Of a DNA stretch of 64,000 nt, positions 51,991 through 61,446 are shown one piece after another. The DNA is from UBA12191 sp009937185 (lineage in GTDB: Bacteria; Planctomycetota; UBA8108; UBA1146), in NCBI GenBank assembly GCA_938075155.1, contig CALJGL010000011.1:1-64000 (forward strand), written 5' to 3'. Within the stretch, counting starts at the first letter, position 1. Every line of letters begins with the position of its first letter. The notes under the pieces were generated by a model, which searched no databases, had not been told where the DNA came from, and saw nothing but the letters and a program-made list of their open reading frames with translations. Position numbers and translations under genes: made by a program.

Positions 51991-54663
51991 TTGAACACGC
52001 ATCTTCCCCCTGCTCCTGACAGTGATCCGCAGGAAACATCAGAATGGCTAGAAGCCCTCGATGGCACTGCCGCCCGCGCAGGAACTGAACGTGCCGGTGA
52101 TCTCATCGATCGCTTGGTCTGGAAATCCAATTCTCTTCGTTTGCCGACCGGTTCCGGAGCCATCACTCCCTATCAAAACACCATCGGTCCCGAAGCAGAT
52201 CTGGCATACCCCGGAGATGAAGCCCTCGAAGAAAAGATTGAAAACATCATTCGCTGGAACGCCATGGCGATGGTCGTCAGGGCGAATACTGCTCATGATG
52301 GGCTGGGTGGACACATGTCCACCTTCGCATCGGCCGCCACTCTTTATGAGGTGGGGCAACAGCACTTTTTCAGAGGACTCGATCACCCCGGCGGTGGTGA
52401 CCTGATTTTCTTCCAGGGACATGCGAGCCCTGGAATGTACGCGAGGGCTTTTCTTGAAGGCCGTATCGATACCGATCGACTCGATCATTTCCGTAGAGAA
52501 GTAGGCGGACGGGGGCTCTCTAGTTATCCCCACCCCCGACTGATGCCGGATTTTTGGCAGTTCCCGACGGTCTCCATGGGTCTCGGTCCCATCAACGCCA
52601 TCTACCAAGCTCGATTCCTTCGCTACGCTCATGCCCGAGGATTCAAAGACACTTCGGAACAACGGGTCTTTGCTTACCTTGGCGATGGAGAATGTGACGA
52701 ACCCGAAAGCTTGGGAGCGATTCGCATCGCCGCAAGAGAAGGTCTCGACAATCTCGTCTTCGTCATCAACTGTAACCTTCAGAGACTCGACGGTCCTGTC
52801 ACTGGAAACTCCAAGATCATTCAGGATCTAGAGGGCGTCTTCCGTGGTGCAGGCTGGAGAGTCATCAAAAACATCTGGGATCGACGATGGGATGAACTCC
52901 TCGCCCAAGACCCCGATGGTCGATTACTCACTCGCCTAGGAACCATCGTCGATGGGGTTTGGCAAAGAACTGTTGCAGAAGACGGTGCATGGTTGAGGCA
53001 ACAACTCGTCGGGGATGATCCCATTCTTGCAGAGTACCTCTCCCGCTGGAGCAACGATCAACTCAAAGCTCTAGGGCGCGGTGGACATGACCGAATCAAA
53101 GTGGCCAATGCATACCAAATGGCCAGCGAAGGTGATGGTCGGCCCACAGTGATCTTGGCAAAAACGGTCAAAGGTCACCTTTTGGGACCCACAGCCGCTT
53201 CCCGAAATGTCACCCATCAGTTGAAAAAACTGAAGGGCTCCGAGGTGAGAGACGTGAGAGATCTACTAGAGATTCCGGTGTCCGACGCTGAAGTCGAATC
53301 GGCTCCCTTTTATCACCCCGGGGAAAACTCTCCTGAGATTCAATACATCAAGGAACGCCGGCAAGCCCTCGGGGGACCAGTCCCCCGCCGAAGGTCACAG
53401 GTCAGCGTCCCAGACCTCCCTCCAAAGGAATCGTTCACGAAACTCTTAGGAGGAACCGAGGGATCAGTTCCTGCTTCGACGACAATGGCATTCGCACGCC
53501 TGTTCAGAGATCTGCTCAAAGCAGGAGATCTTGGAAAGCGTATCGTCCCTATCCTTGCAGACGAAGCCCGTACCTTTGGAATGGAAGCCCTCTTCAAGCA
53601 AGTCGGCATCTACACACCTGGAGGTCAGTCCTACGAACCTGTCGATCACAATCTACTGTTCTCCTATACCGAACGAAAAGACGGCCAAATTTTGCAGGAG
53701 GGCATCACTGAATGTGGCTCCCTCGCGAGTACCATCGCTTCCTCAACCAGTTACTCCACCATCGGTGAAGTCACAGTCCCCTTCTTCATCTTTTACTCGA
53801 TGTTCGGATTCCAAAGAGTCGGAGATCAAATCTGGGCGATGGGAGACGCACGAGGAAGAGGATTCCTTCTCGGTGCCACTGCAGGGCGGACGACCTTGAA
53901 TGGAGAGGGACTTCAACATCAAGATGGCCACAGCCCCTTGATGGCGGCGACCTTCCCTTCATGCCTCTCCTACGACCCTGCATATGCTTATGAGGTGGCC
54001 ATCCTCATTGAAGAAGGACTCCGTAGGATGGTTCAGGAGCAGGAAGATATTCACTACTACCTGACTCTCTACAATGAGAATCTCGAAATGCCAGCCATGC
54101 CAGAAGGCTCAAAAGAGGGCATCCTTGAGGGTATGTACCTCCTCGATCCTGCACCTGAAGGTGATGGCCCCGAGATTCGACTGCTAGGAAGTGGCAGCGC
54201 GCTTCCACGAGTTCGCACTGTGGCGCGTCAGCTCTTAGAGGATCACGGAATCAGAGCTCAGGTCTGGTCTGTCACCTCATATTCAGAGCTCCAGAGGGAA
54301 GCCATCGAGGTGGACCGCTGGAATCTCAACAATCCGTCCACAGAACAAAAATTAACACGTATTGAAGATAGACTCCCAGGTTCAGACATTCCTGTCCTCG
54401 CAGTCACCGAATATGTCAGAGCCCTCCCCGACTTGATACGCCCTTGGGTCTCCGCGCCTTGGGCCAGCCTAGGCACGGATGGCTACGGCCGCTCTGACAC
54501 CCGAGAAGAATTAAGAAAGCACTTCGAAACTGACGAAGCCAGTATTGAGATCGCTGCACTGTCACTTCTTTCCCGACAGGGAAAAATAAAAGGTGATCAA
54601 GTTTCAGCGGCTCAAACCCGGCATGGTCGAGACCCGGGTAGCCCGGCACCTTGGCGTCAGTAA
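51991..54663 (+). CDS. aceE: Pyruvate dehydrogenase E1 component, homodimeric
   Basis: AceE decarboxylates pyruvate with thiamine diphosphate and passes the acetyl group to a lipoyl-E2. The 890-residue length fits the homodimeric type. The start is TTG at 51991 with GGAGG four bases before. TPYQNTIGPEADLAYPGDEA, GGHMSTFASAATLYEVGQQH (substrate channel), the ThDP motif LGDGECDEPES with VFVINCNLQRLDGPVTGN, ILADEARTFGMEALF and GRTTLNGEGLQHQDGHS are all recognisable. E2 and E3 are not in the window. Its last codon and stop lie in a 16-base tandem repeat. With the OdhA-type enzyme it may form a mixed complex. Confidence 0.95.
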   Translation: MNTHLPPAPDSDPQETSEWLEALDGTAARAGTERAGDLIDRLVWKSNSLRLPTGSGAITPYQNTIGPEADLAYPGDEALEEKIENIIRWNAMAMVVRANTAHDGLGGHMSTFASAATLYEVGQQHFFRGLDHPGGGDLIFFQGHASPGMYARAFLEGRIDTDRLDHFRREVGGRGLSSYPHPRLMPDFWQFPTVSMGLGPINAIYQARFLRYAHARGFKDTSEQRVFAYLGDGECDEPESLGAIRIAAREGLDNLVFVINCNLQRLDGPVTGNSKIIQDLEGVFRGAGWRVIKNIWDRRWDELLAQDPDGRLLTRLGTIVDGVWQRTVAEDGAWLRQQLVGDDPILAEYLSRWSNDQLKALGRGGHDRIKVANAYQMASEGDGRPTVILAKTVKGHLLGPTAASRNVTHQLKKLKGSEVRDVRDLLEIPVSDAEVESAPFYHPGENSPEIQYIKERRQALGGPVPRRRSQVSVPDLPPKESFTKLLGGTEGSVPASTTMAFARLFRDLLKAGDLGKRIVPILADEARTFGMEALFKQVGIYTPGGQSYEPVDHNLLFSYTERKDGQILQEGITECGSLASTIASSTSYSTIGEVTVPFFIFYSMFGFQRVGDQIWAMGDARGRGFLLGATAGRTTLNGEGLQHQDGHSPLMAATFPSCLSYDPAYAYEVAILIEEGLRRMVQEQEDIHYYLTLYNENLEMPAMPEGSKEGILEGMYLLDPAPEGDGPEIRLLGSGSALPRVRTVARQLLEDHGIRAQVWSVTSYSELQREAIEVDRWNLNNPSTEQKLTRIEDRLPGSDIPVLAVTEYVRALPDLIRPWVSAPWASLGTDGYGRSDTREELRKHFETDEASIEIAALSLLSRQGKIKGDQVSAAQTRHGRDPGSPAPWRQ

Positions 54664-54692
54664 TAAGTGGCGTCAGTAATAAGTGGCGTCAG
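54652..54692 (+). repeat. 16-base tandem repeat across the aceE stop
   Basis: The unit TGGCGTCAGTAATAAG occurs at 54652-54667 and 54668-54683, with a partial third copy at 54684-54692. The aceE stop is the TAA of the first copy, so the duplication adds spare stops without altering the protein. Replication slippage is the likely origin. Confidence 0.9.
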
Positions 54693-54764
54693 AAAAAATG
54701 ACGACAAGAAAAGTTTAAAGCTTCCATAGCACTGCTCAATTCAAGCATTACTCCAATCAGAAAA

Positions 54765-54797
54765 AAAGAGGGCCCTCGCACTGCGAGGGCCCTCTTT
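54765..54797. terminator. Strong bidirectional terminator between aceE and ahcY
   Basis: Sixteen-base arms (54765-54780 and 54782-54797) are perfect inverted copies around a single C; the core is GAGGGCCCTCGCA. A-run and T-run flank it, so it can stop transcription from both sides, as fits its place between convergent genes. Confidence 0.92.
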
Positions 54798-54838
54798 GAA
54801 TTCTGATGCAAACTTCTATTGAAGCTCGAAGCCGAATT

Positions 54839-56314
54839 CTAGTAGCGATAGTGATTTGGCTTGTATGGGCCATCCTTAGAAATACCCAGATAGTCTGCCT
54901 GAGAATCACTCATCTCGGTGAGTTTCACACCCAGCTTGCCCAAGTGTAAACGGGCGACTTTCTCGTCCAGAATCTTGGGCAAGACGTAGACCTCATTTGA
55001 ATAGTTCTCATGGTTCTTAAACAACTCTATCTGGGCCATCACCTGGTTGGTGAAGGAAGCACTCATGACAAAGGACGGATGCCCCGTCGCGCAACCCAGA
55101 TTCATGAGACGACCTTCAGCAAGCACGATGATGCAGTGCTCATCAGGGAAGGTCCAAAGATCGACTTGGTTTTGATGTTCAGCGGGATTCTTAAGATTCT
55201 CGCAACTGATACCCGCAACTTTTGAAAGTCCAGACATATCAATCTCGTTGTCGAAGTGACCAATATTGGAGACGATAGCGTTGTGCTTCATTCTCGCCAT
55301 ATCTGTCACCTTGATGATGTCTTTGTTTCCGGTGGTGGTCACAAAGATGTCAGCGGTCGACACGACATTATCGAGGTGAGTCACCTCGTAACCCTCCATA
55401 GCCGCTTGTAAGGCACAAATCGGATCGATCTCAGTGATCACAACCCGAGCACCCTGTCCACGCAGAGCTTGGGCACAGCCCTTACCCACATCTCCGTATC
55501 CAAGGACGACACAGACTTTTCCACTGAGCATGACGTCGGTCGCGCGGCATAAGCCATCCACGAGAGAGTGGCGACAACCATACAAGTTATCGAACTTGCT
55601 CTTTGTCACCGAGTCATTGACGTTCATGGCAGGGAAAAGAAGCTGGCCACTTTCCTGCAACTGGTAAAGACGATGCACACCTGTGGTGGTCTCTTCAGTC
55701 ACACCCTTAATGGAGTTGGAGATCTCTGTCCATTTTTGAGGTTGTTGTGCCAAGCTATTCCTCAGAGTCTCAAGGACGTATCCCCACTCTTCTGGATCGT
55801 CTGATTTCGACTCCGGTACAACTCCGGCAGCTTCGAATTCTCTCCCTTTGAGTACGAGCATGGTGGCATCGCCACCATCATCGAGAATCATATTAGGAAG
55901 CAATCCATCAGGCCATGTCATGGCGGCCTCTGTACATTCCCAGTATTCCTTGAGAGTTTCACCCATCCAGGCGAACACAGGGACACCTCTGGGCTCATCG
56001 ATCGTTCCCTCAGGTCCGACGACGACAGCTGCAGCAGCATGGTCTTGTGTGGAGAAAATATTACAAGAGGCCCAGCGAACCTCTGCACCAAGATCTACAA
56101 GAGTCTCGATGAGTACAGCCGTTTGAATGGTCATGTGAAGCGAGCCAGAGATGCGTGCACCTGCCAGAGGTGACTGCCCTTTGTATTCACTTCTCAGTGA
56201 CATCAATCCTGGCATTTCTTCTTCCGCGAGAATGATCTCTTGGCGTCCAAAATTGGCAAGGTTGATATCTTTAACTCTGTAATCGATCCCCTGTCGAGTT
56301 TCCAGAACGGGCAT
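54839..56314 (-). CDS. ahcY: Adenosylhomocysteinase
   Basis: AhcY splits S-adenosylhomocysteine to adenosine and homocysteine with bound NAD, recycling the product of SAM-dependent methylation. The 491-residue length includes the roughly 40-residue insert typical of many bacterial forms. SLHMTIQTAVLIETL, the NAD motif VCVVLGYGDVGKGCAQALRG, NDSVTKSKFDNLYGCRHSL, SNIGHFDNEIDM and the end GPYKPNHYRY, with the conserved Lys and Tyr, are visible. AAAGGGG lies before the ATG. The 340-base leader shows no SAM or SAH riboswitch that I can recognise. Confidence 0.97.
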   Translation of the reverse strand: MPVLETRQGIDYRVKDINLANFGRQEIILAEEEMPGLMSLRSEYKGQSPLAGARISGSLHMTIQTAVLIETLVDLGAEVRWASCNIFSTQDHAAAAVVVGPEGTIDEPRGVPVFAWMGETLKEYWECTEAAMTWPDGLLPNMILDDGGDATMLVLKGREFEAAGVVPESKSDDPEEWGYVLETLRNSLAQQPQKWTEISNSIKGVTEETTTGVHRLYQLQESGQLLFPAMNVNDSVTKSKFDNLYGCRHSLVDGLCRATDVMLSGKVCVVLGYGDVGKGCAQALRGQGARVVITEIDPICALQAAMEGYEVTHLDNVVSTADIFVTTTGNKDIIKVTDMARMKHNAIVSNIGHFDNEIDMSGLSKVAGISCENLKNPAEHQNQVDLWTFPDEHCIIVLAEGRLMNLGCATGHPSFVMSASFTNQVMAQIELFKNHENYSNEVYVLPKILDEKVARLHLGKLGVKLTEMSDSQADYLGISKDGPYKPNHYRY

Positions 56315-56656
56315 TTCATCGCCCCTTTCATCTCTTAATGAACTCTGAAGCCGTGATTAGGGAGATCTTCTCAAATGCTGAAGATCCTGTCCTTCGACGA
56401 CTTACCTTCCGTGATTGATGTTAACGAACTCATTCGGCTTCATCGACCAAACTCCAAAGAGGAATCCCGGGACTATGGTCGATTTGCCTTCTGAAAGTAT
56501 GAAAACACGGGAAGGCTCGCTGAAGCACTGAAATGGCGAAAACTACTCTATTGGGGCCACAGTGCTCAGGATAAAGAAGGCTCATATTCCAGTACTACGC
56601 GTTAAAACGACACCACAGAGGCGAAACGCCGATAGCCCAAAATCTTCGCCGACCCC
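56315..56656. other. 342-base region upstream of ahcY
   Basis: It lies between the ahcY start and the stop of the next minus-strand gene, and should hold the ahcY promoter. No gene is seen. GATCTTC (56364-56370) and GAAGATC (56380-56386) form a seven-base hairpin about 50 bases before the start codon. It does not match the SAM-I or SAH riboswitch cores as I know them. Confidence 0.35.
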
Positions 56657-59248
56657 TCAGGATTTAACACGAGCCCATGCCGCCACACGATCTAACGCTT
56701 TCTTCTGTGTTTTGGGGTTCGCTGAAGGATCAAAATCAGGGGGTGAATCTGCGAAAATGGCACGTAAACCTCCGTAGGCCAGAATACGTAAATCTTCTGA
56801 CTTGGAGGAAAGATCTTCGATCAAAATTTCGACCACTTTTTTATAGCCCAACTGAACAGCGGCTCGAATAGAGATTTCCCGCATGACGTCGTCACCTGAA
56901 GAAGCATCTGCAATATTCACCACTTCTTCTTCGTAGCTTGTAGGACTGACAGCGACTTCGGGCATCGACTCGCTCACGATTCCTTCATGAGAATTCTCTT
57001 CAGTCATCTGTATTACGATTTCCTGTATTCGTAACCAGTTGGCATACCATGCATTTAACTCATCTGAATCTTCGAAGCCTGTAGGACGAATCTCTTCCAA
57101 TATATGATCTAACTTTTTATGAATGCCTCTACCGACCACACGTTCTCTGACTCGCGAAATATGAGGTATAAAGCGAGGTCTGTCCCACCGATTTTCGGAT
57201 ATCACAGCCTCTTCAAGCATAAGGAGTAATCGTGATTTGGGTCTCAATCTCAATTGCCTGACAAGTGTCGGTAGATGGATGGATTCACCCGAGTCGGAAA
57301 GAATAGCCCAGTTATCCCGGTCTCCGTCCTTGTCGGCGAGAACATTCCCTCCTGAATAGATGACAAAGCCTCGAGAAGAGCGCGTCAACATCGCACTGGC
57401 TCGCTTCAGAATCAATAGCGAAAAAGCAGTGTTGATTCTGATCGATTTACCCGCATATCCGGCTCCACCAGTCCATGACCCCTCTTTGGTTTGATTCGAA
57501 AGTAGATAAGTGCGTAACTCGTCATACCAGTCGTGTTCACCAAACTTCTTGATCCCTCCGAGGTCTCCAACTTTCTCGAGACTGTACATCCCATAGAAAT
57601 TATCAGTCGAAGTCCAATTTTCCTGCATCCAAGCCAAACCGTCCCGAATCGATTCTCGCACCATAATTCGCGTCTCAGGATTCATCACAGGCGCACCGAA
57701 CTCGTAGGCCACCAACATGGAAGAAACCCCGGCACAACTCATGTTCCAGTTGGTACCATGGCTTTCATCTCCGACATACTTGAATCCTCTTTTTTTGGCT
57801 TCCAGCATCTCTTCGCCCTGAATGGGATCAGGAATCTCTTTTTTCTTAATCACACCCGTATTACCCGAACCGCTTTTTCCTCTATCCCGCTCCCCGGAAC
57901 GACGACCCGAAGGGTTTTGAACTTCTGAATCCTCGGGATCAGGTTCCAACTCAATCTCCGGAGCGACCTTATCTCCATCTTCCTCTTGGCAAGACTGGAT
58001 GTACTGCACCAAACCTTGCCAAACACTGGGATCAATCTTGATGCCTCTTCGTTGAAGGACCGCTAAGGCTAAGACCGCAAATTGAGTGACAGAAGTGTCA
58101 GCGTCCGAGTTACTCACGTGGTAACGCCAACCACCTGTTTCATTTTGTCCCCTAAAAAGGATTTCGGCAGCAACCAGCAAATCCTTTCGGTGAGAACGTG
58201 CCACCTTACGCAAGGAAAGTTCAGAGGCCCCTTTATTCGTCAAGGCGAAGTCTTCTTCGGCTTGCGTGATGGCGGCATCTAGAGCAAATACCCAGCAGGA
58301 GACGTCATAGATTCTCGAAGCAGCAGGAACAGAATCAGAAATATGATCGAGATGCTTACGGACGACAGGGTGATCTCGATCCACGCCTGCAGTGATCAAT
58401 GCATAGGCTTCAAGGGATCTTGCTCCAGGAATCGCTTCGGAGTGACTTCCGCCGAGAATCCCCTCTGGATCATTCCGTGACTCTTCCAACAGGAAATCGA
58501 TTCCTGCCTCAAGACTCATGGTGAGTCGATCGTCCATACTCAGGATTTCCAGCGACTCCTTGTTGATTCTGGATTTTCGTCGCCCCTCGATGAGATCTCC
58601 GGCAGCTCTAAAGTGATGAAGTGTCAGTTTACCATCACCAGGAGAAACCCCGATTTCACCTATAGACTGCCGGATCTTGTCATTTTGATAGATTTTTTTT
58701 CCGTTGAGATGGACCTGAAGTTTGCTCCCTCTTCGGCGGACCTGAAGTTGAAAAGGTACGTCCTGCTCCACGAACATGGATAAAGCACCCAGTTCAACTC
58801 GATCGTCCTTGCCGGGCAACCCGCGAAAGATCAACTGCCCAGCATCACCGCCTAAAACAATACGACCTGCTCCAAGTTGAAGAGCGGCATAATTAGCATT
58901 GTTCCGGGACATTGAGATTTTGACATCTATATCAAATTTACCTTTGCCGATCTCGTGATCCGCCAGCACCCAGCGATCCCGACCTTCACCGACCATCAGA
59001 TCATTTTCGATTTTCCAGCCCCCGTCAGGAATAAAAGTGCCCGAAATATCGCTCCCATTGACAAACATACGATTTGTTGCGGGAAGTTCACTGGCGGGAA
59101 GTTCACTGGCGGGACGGGTCGCAAGAGAAGCCGAAGCAGAAATACTTGGCATCCCCATGAGTAGGGAGATAAACAGGCAAATAGAGAAGAAAATTGTTCT
59201 CAAGGGAAACCTCAAAGTTTTTTCCAAGGGCGAGCTCATTAGAAACAT
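56657..59248 (-). CDS. Exported DUF1080-like domain plus squalene-cyclase-like repeats
   Basis: The 863-residue product starts with a signal peptide (residues about 15-43). Residues about 60-225 look like the DUF1080/LamG-like beta sandwich (NRMFVNGSDISGTFIPDGGW, ALQLGAGRIVLGG, QLQVRRRGSKLQVHLNGKKI). Residues about 245-660 hold repeats of the prenyltransferase/squalene oxidase alpha-alpha toroid: ARSLEAYALITAGVDRDHPV, DVSCWVFALDAAITQ, ETGGWRYHVSNSDADTSVTQ and TKEGSWTGGAGYAGKSIRIN. A Glu/Ser-rich insert (about 430-480) interrupts them. The toroid lacks the DxDD of true cyclases as far as I can see. The tail is helical and HEAT-like. A 15-base tandem repeat encodes ASELPASELPA near residue 50. 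Function unknown. Confidence 0.8.
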   Translation of the reverse strand: MFLMSSPLEKTLRFPLRTIFFSICLFISLLMGMPSISASASLATRPASELPASELPATNRMFVNGSDISGTFIPDGGWKIENDLMVGEGRDRWVLADHEIGKGKFDIDVKISMSRNNANYAALQLGAGRIVLGGDAGQLIFRGLPGKDDRVELGALSMFVEQDVPFQLQVRRRGSKLQVHLNGKKIYQNDKIRQSIGEIGVSPGDGKLTLHHFRAAGDLIEGRRKSRINKESLEILSMDDRLTMSLEAGIDFLLEESRNDPEGILGGSHSEAIPGARSLEAYALITAGVDRDHPVVRKHLDHISDSVPAASRIYDVSCWVFALDAAITQAEEDFALTNKGASELSLRKVARSHRKDLLVAAEILFRGQNETGGWRYHVSNSDADTSVTQFAVLALAVLQRRGIKIDPSVWQGLVQYIQSCQEEDGDKVAPEIELEPDPEDSEVQNPSGRRSGERDRGKSGSGNTGVIKKKEIPDPIQGEEMLEAKKRGFKYVGDESHGTNWNMSCAGVSSMLVAYEFGAPVMNPETRIMVRESIRDGLAWMQENWTSTDNFYGMYSLEKVGDLGGIKKFGEHDWYDELRTYLLSNQTKEGSWTGGAGYAGKSIRINTAFSLLILKRASAMLTRSSRGFVIYSGGNVLADKDGDRDNWAILSDSGESIHLPTLVRQLRLRPKSRLLLMLEEAVISENRWDRPRFIPHISRVRERVVGRGIHKKLDHILEEIRPTGFEDSDELNAWYANWLRIQEIVIQMTEENSHEGIVSESMPEVAVSPTSYEEEVVNIADASSGDDVMREISIRAAVQLGYKKVVEILIEDLSSKSEDLRILAYGGLRAIFADSPPDFDPSANPKTQKKALDRVAAWARVKS
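59081..59110 (-). repeat. 15-base tandem repeat in coding sequence
   Basis: GGGAAGTTCACTGGC is present twice in a row (59081-59095, 59096-59110). It keeps the frame and encodes a doubled ASELP just after the signal peptide, in a linker that should tolerate length change. Confidence 0.9.
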
Positions 59249-59478
59249 CGGGGTCCAATCGGATCAGGTCTCAATCGTCAACAAAGTCCAGAGCGACTCA
59301 AACAAAGTAGAGAAATCAGGTGAGTGTTGATCTTTGTTTGCCAACACCTCTACATCGCCAGTATTGTATCAGAATCATCAGGGGCGTGACCAGCCCCTCG
59401 ATCACGACTTCAGAGATCGTTATATTCTTCAGATTGCCACCTCTGGACCGATAGACCATTTCGAGATAGGAGCGCCCA
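59249..59478. promoter_or_regulatory. 230-base divergent intergenic region, DUF1080 protein / acs
   Basis: It should contain promoters for both genes. I see AGGAG (about 59466-59470) as the acs ribosome site but no clear promoter pair or sigma-54 site. Confidence 0.4.
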
Positions 59479-61422
59479 ATGTCCGATGCCATTGAGAACC
59501 TGTACAGCGAAGAGCGGAGATTCCCTCCTCCCGAAAAATTTGCTTTAGGAGCAAATGCCCAGGTCGGTATCCATGAAAGAGCAGCGGCTGCGCCTCTTGA
59601 GTTCTGGAGCGAGGAAGCAAAAAAATTGCACTGGCGAACTCCTTGGAAAAAACTCCTCAATGATTCCGATGCACCCTTTTACAAATGGTTCGAAGGCGGT
59701 CGATTAAATGTCACGGAGTCATGCCTAGACCGACATGTTGTATCCACTCCGAATCGCATCGCTTTTCATTGGGAAGGCGAACCTGGAGATACTTCCTCTC
59801 TGACCTACAAGGAATTACTTGAACAAGTTTGCCGCTGTGCAGGAGCGTTACGCCAAATGGGTGTCGGCAAAGGAGATACAGTCGCCATCTATATGGGGAT
59901 GGTTCCTGAAATCACAGTCGCGATGTTGGCGTGCGCTCGGATAGGTGCTGCACATTCTGTCGTCTTTGGTGGATTCAGCGCCGAGAGCCTGAGAGATAGA
60001 CTCGACGACGCTTCTTGTAAAGCAGTCATCACACAAGATGGATCTTGGAGACGCGGTAAGGTCGTACCTCTTAAAGAGAATGTCGACGAAGCATTGATCG
60101 ACCAGCAGACGGTTCAAAGCGTCCTCGTTCTACAACGCTGTGAAAATAAAGTGGAATGGAACAAATCAAGAGATCATTGGTGGCATGAGATCGTGCCGAG
60201 CCAATCCGATTTCCTTGAAGCCGAAGAAATGGATGCAGAGGACATTCTTTTCATACTCTATACCTCTGGAAGCACCGGAAAACCTAAAGGTATCGTTCAT
60301 ACCTGTGGTGGTTACTTGACGGGAGTCAGTTCGACCTTCAAATCTGTCTTCGATATCAAAGATTCAGACCTTTACTGGTGCACCGCAGATTGTGGCTGGG
60401 TCACTGGCCATTCCTACATTGTTTACGGACCTCTCGCTAACGGAGCCACGAGCCTGATATACGAGGGTACACCTGATTTCCCAAATCAGAGCCGCTGGTG
60501 GGATCTCATATCCAAGTATGCGGTCACCATCCTCTACACTGCCCCCACTGCTATTCGTACATTTATGAAATGGGGAGAGCAGATTCCGGCCTCTAAAGAT
60601 CTTTCCAGTCTCCGATTACTGGGATCAGTCGGAGAGCCGATCAATCCGGAAGCTTGGATGTGGTACCACGAATTCATCGGTGGCAACCGATGCCCCATCG
60701 TCGACACATGGTGGCAAACAGAAACCGGCTCCATCATGATTTCCCCACTTCCTGGAATCACTACGACCAAACCAGGATCTGCAGCGATACCATACCCTGG
60801 GATCGACGTGGCCGTCGTTGACGAAGAAGGCCAAGAGGTCCCCCCAGGACATGGAGGCTTGTTGGTGATCAAATCACCATGGCCATCCATGCTACGTGGA
60901 ATTCACGGAGATCCTGATCGTTATCGTGATGTGTACTGGAGCCGTTTCGATGGACTCTATTTCCCAGGAGATGGCTGCAAGCTGGATGACGAAAGCTACC
61001 TCTGGCTCTTGGGACGAGTCGACGACGTCATGCTTGTTTCTGGGCACAACATCTCCACCACTGAGGTAGAAAGTGCACTCGTCGACCATTCTTCTGTCGC
61101 TGAGGCCGCAGTAGTCGGACGAAACGACTCAACAACCGGACAAGCGATTGCGGCATTCGTCGTCCTCAAGGGAACCATTGAGGGTTGCGATTCATTGATA
61201 CAAGAACTACGCCTTCATGTTGCCGCGAAAATCGGCCCCATTGCAAAACCCGCCAGCATTGTATTCACACCTGATTTACCAAAGACAAGGTCTGGAAAAA
61301 TCATGCGACGACTACTGCGTGATATTTCTGAAAAGAGAAAATTAGGAGACGTCACCACTCTTGCAAACTCTGACATTGTCGAAGCGATCAGGGATGGATC
61401 TGTGAAATCCTCAGAGAGCTAA
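59479..61422 (+). CDS. acsA: Acetyl-CoA synthetase
   Basis: Acs activates acetate with ATP and CoA to acetyl-CoA through acetyl-AMP. The 647-residue length fits. The P-loop-like A3 motif is ILYTSGSTGKPKGIVHTCGG; VFGGFSAESLRDRLDD, TADCGWVTGHSYIVYGPL, DTWWQTETGSIMISPLP and YWLLGRVDD-like YLWLLGRVDDVMLVSGHNIS follow. The C-terminal PKTRSGKIMRRLLRD carries Lys607, the residue that is acetylated to shut the enzyme down in other bacteria. It stands alone on the plus strand. It complements aceE in supplying acetyl-CoA. Confidence 0.96.
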   Translation: MSDAIENLYSEERRFPPPEKFALGANAQVGIHERAAAAPLEFWSEEAKKLHWRTPWKKLLNDSDAPFYKWFEGGRLNVTESCLDRHVVSTPNRIAFHWEGEPGDTSSLTYKELLEQVCRCAGALRQMGVGKGDTVAIYMGMVPEITVAMLACARIGAAHSVVFGGFSAESLRDRLDDASCKAVITQDGSWRRGKVVPLKENVDEALIDQQTVQSVLVLQRCENKVEWNKSRDHWWHEIVPSQSDFLEAEEMDAEDILFILYTSGSTGKPKGIVHTCGGYLTGVSSTFKSVFDIKDSDLYWCTADCGWVTGHSYIVYGPLANGATSLIYEGTPDFPNQSRWWDLISKYAVTILYTAPTAIRTFMKWGEQIPASKDLSSLRLLGSVGEPINPEAWMWYHEFIGGNRCPIVDTWWQTETGSIMISPLPGITTTKPGSAAIPYPGIDVAVVDEEGQEVPPGHGGLLVIKSPWPSMLRGIHGDPDRYRDVYWSRFDGLYFPGDGCKLDDESYLWLLGRVDDVMLVSGHNISTTEVESALVDHSSVAEAAVVGRNDSTTGQAIAAFVVLKGTIEGCDSLIQELRLHVAAKIGPIAKPASIVFTPDLPKTRSGKIMRRLLRDISEKRKLGDVTTLANSDIVEAIRDGSVKSSES

Positions 61423-61446
61423 ATCCGCTCGGAGAATTCGACAGGG

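Noticed and set aside
56315..56656. Possible SAM or SAH riboswitch before ahcY
   Set aside because: I read the minus strand and found one simple hairpin but none of the conserved core bases of these riboswitches.
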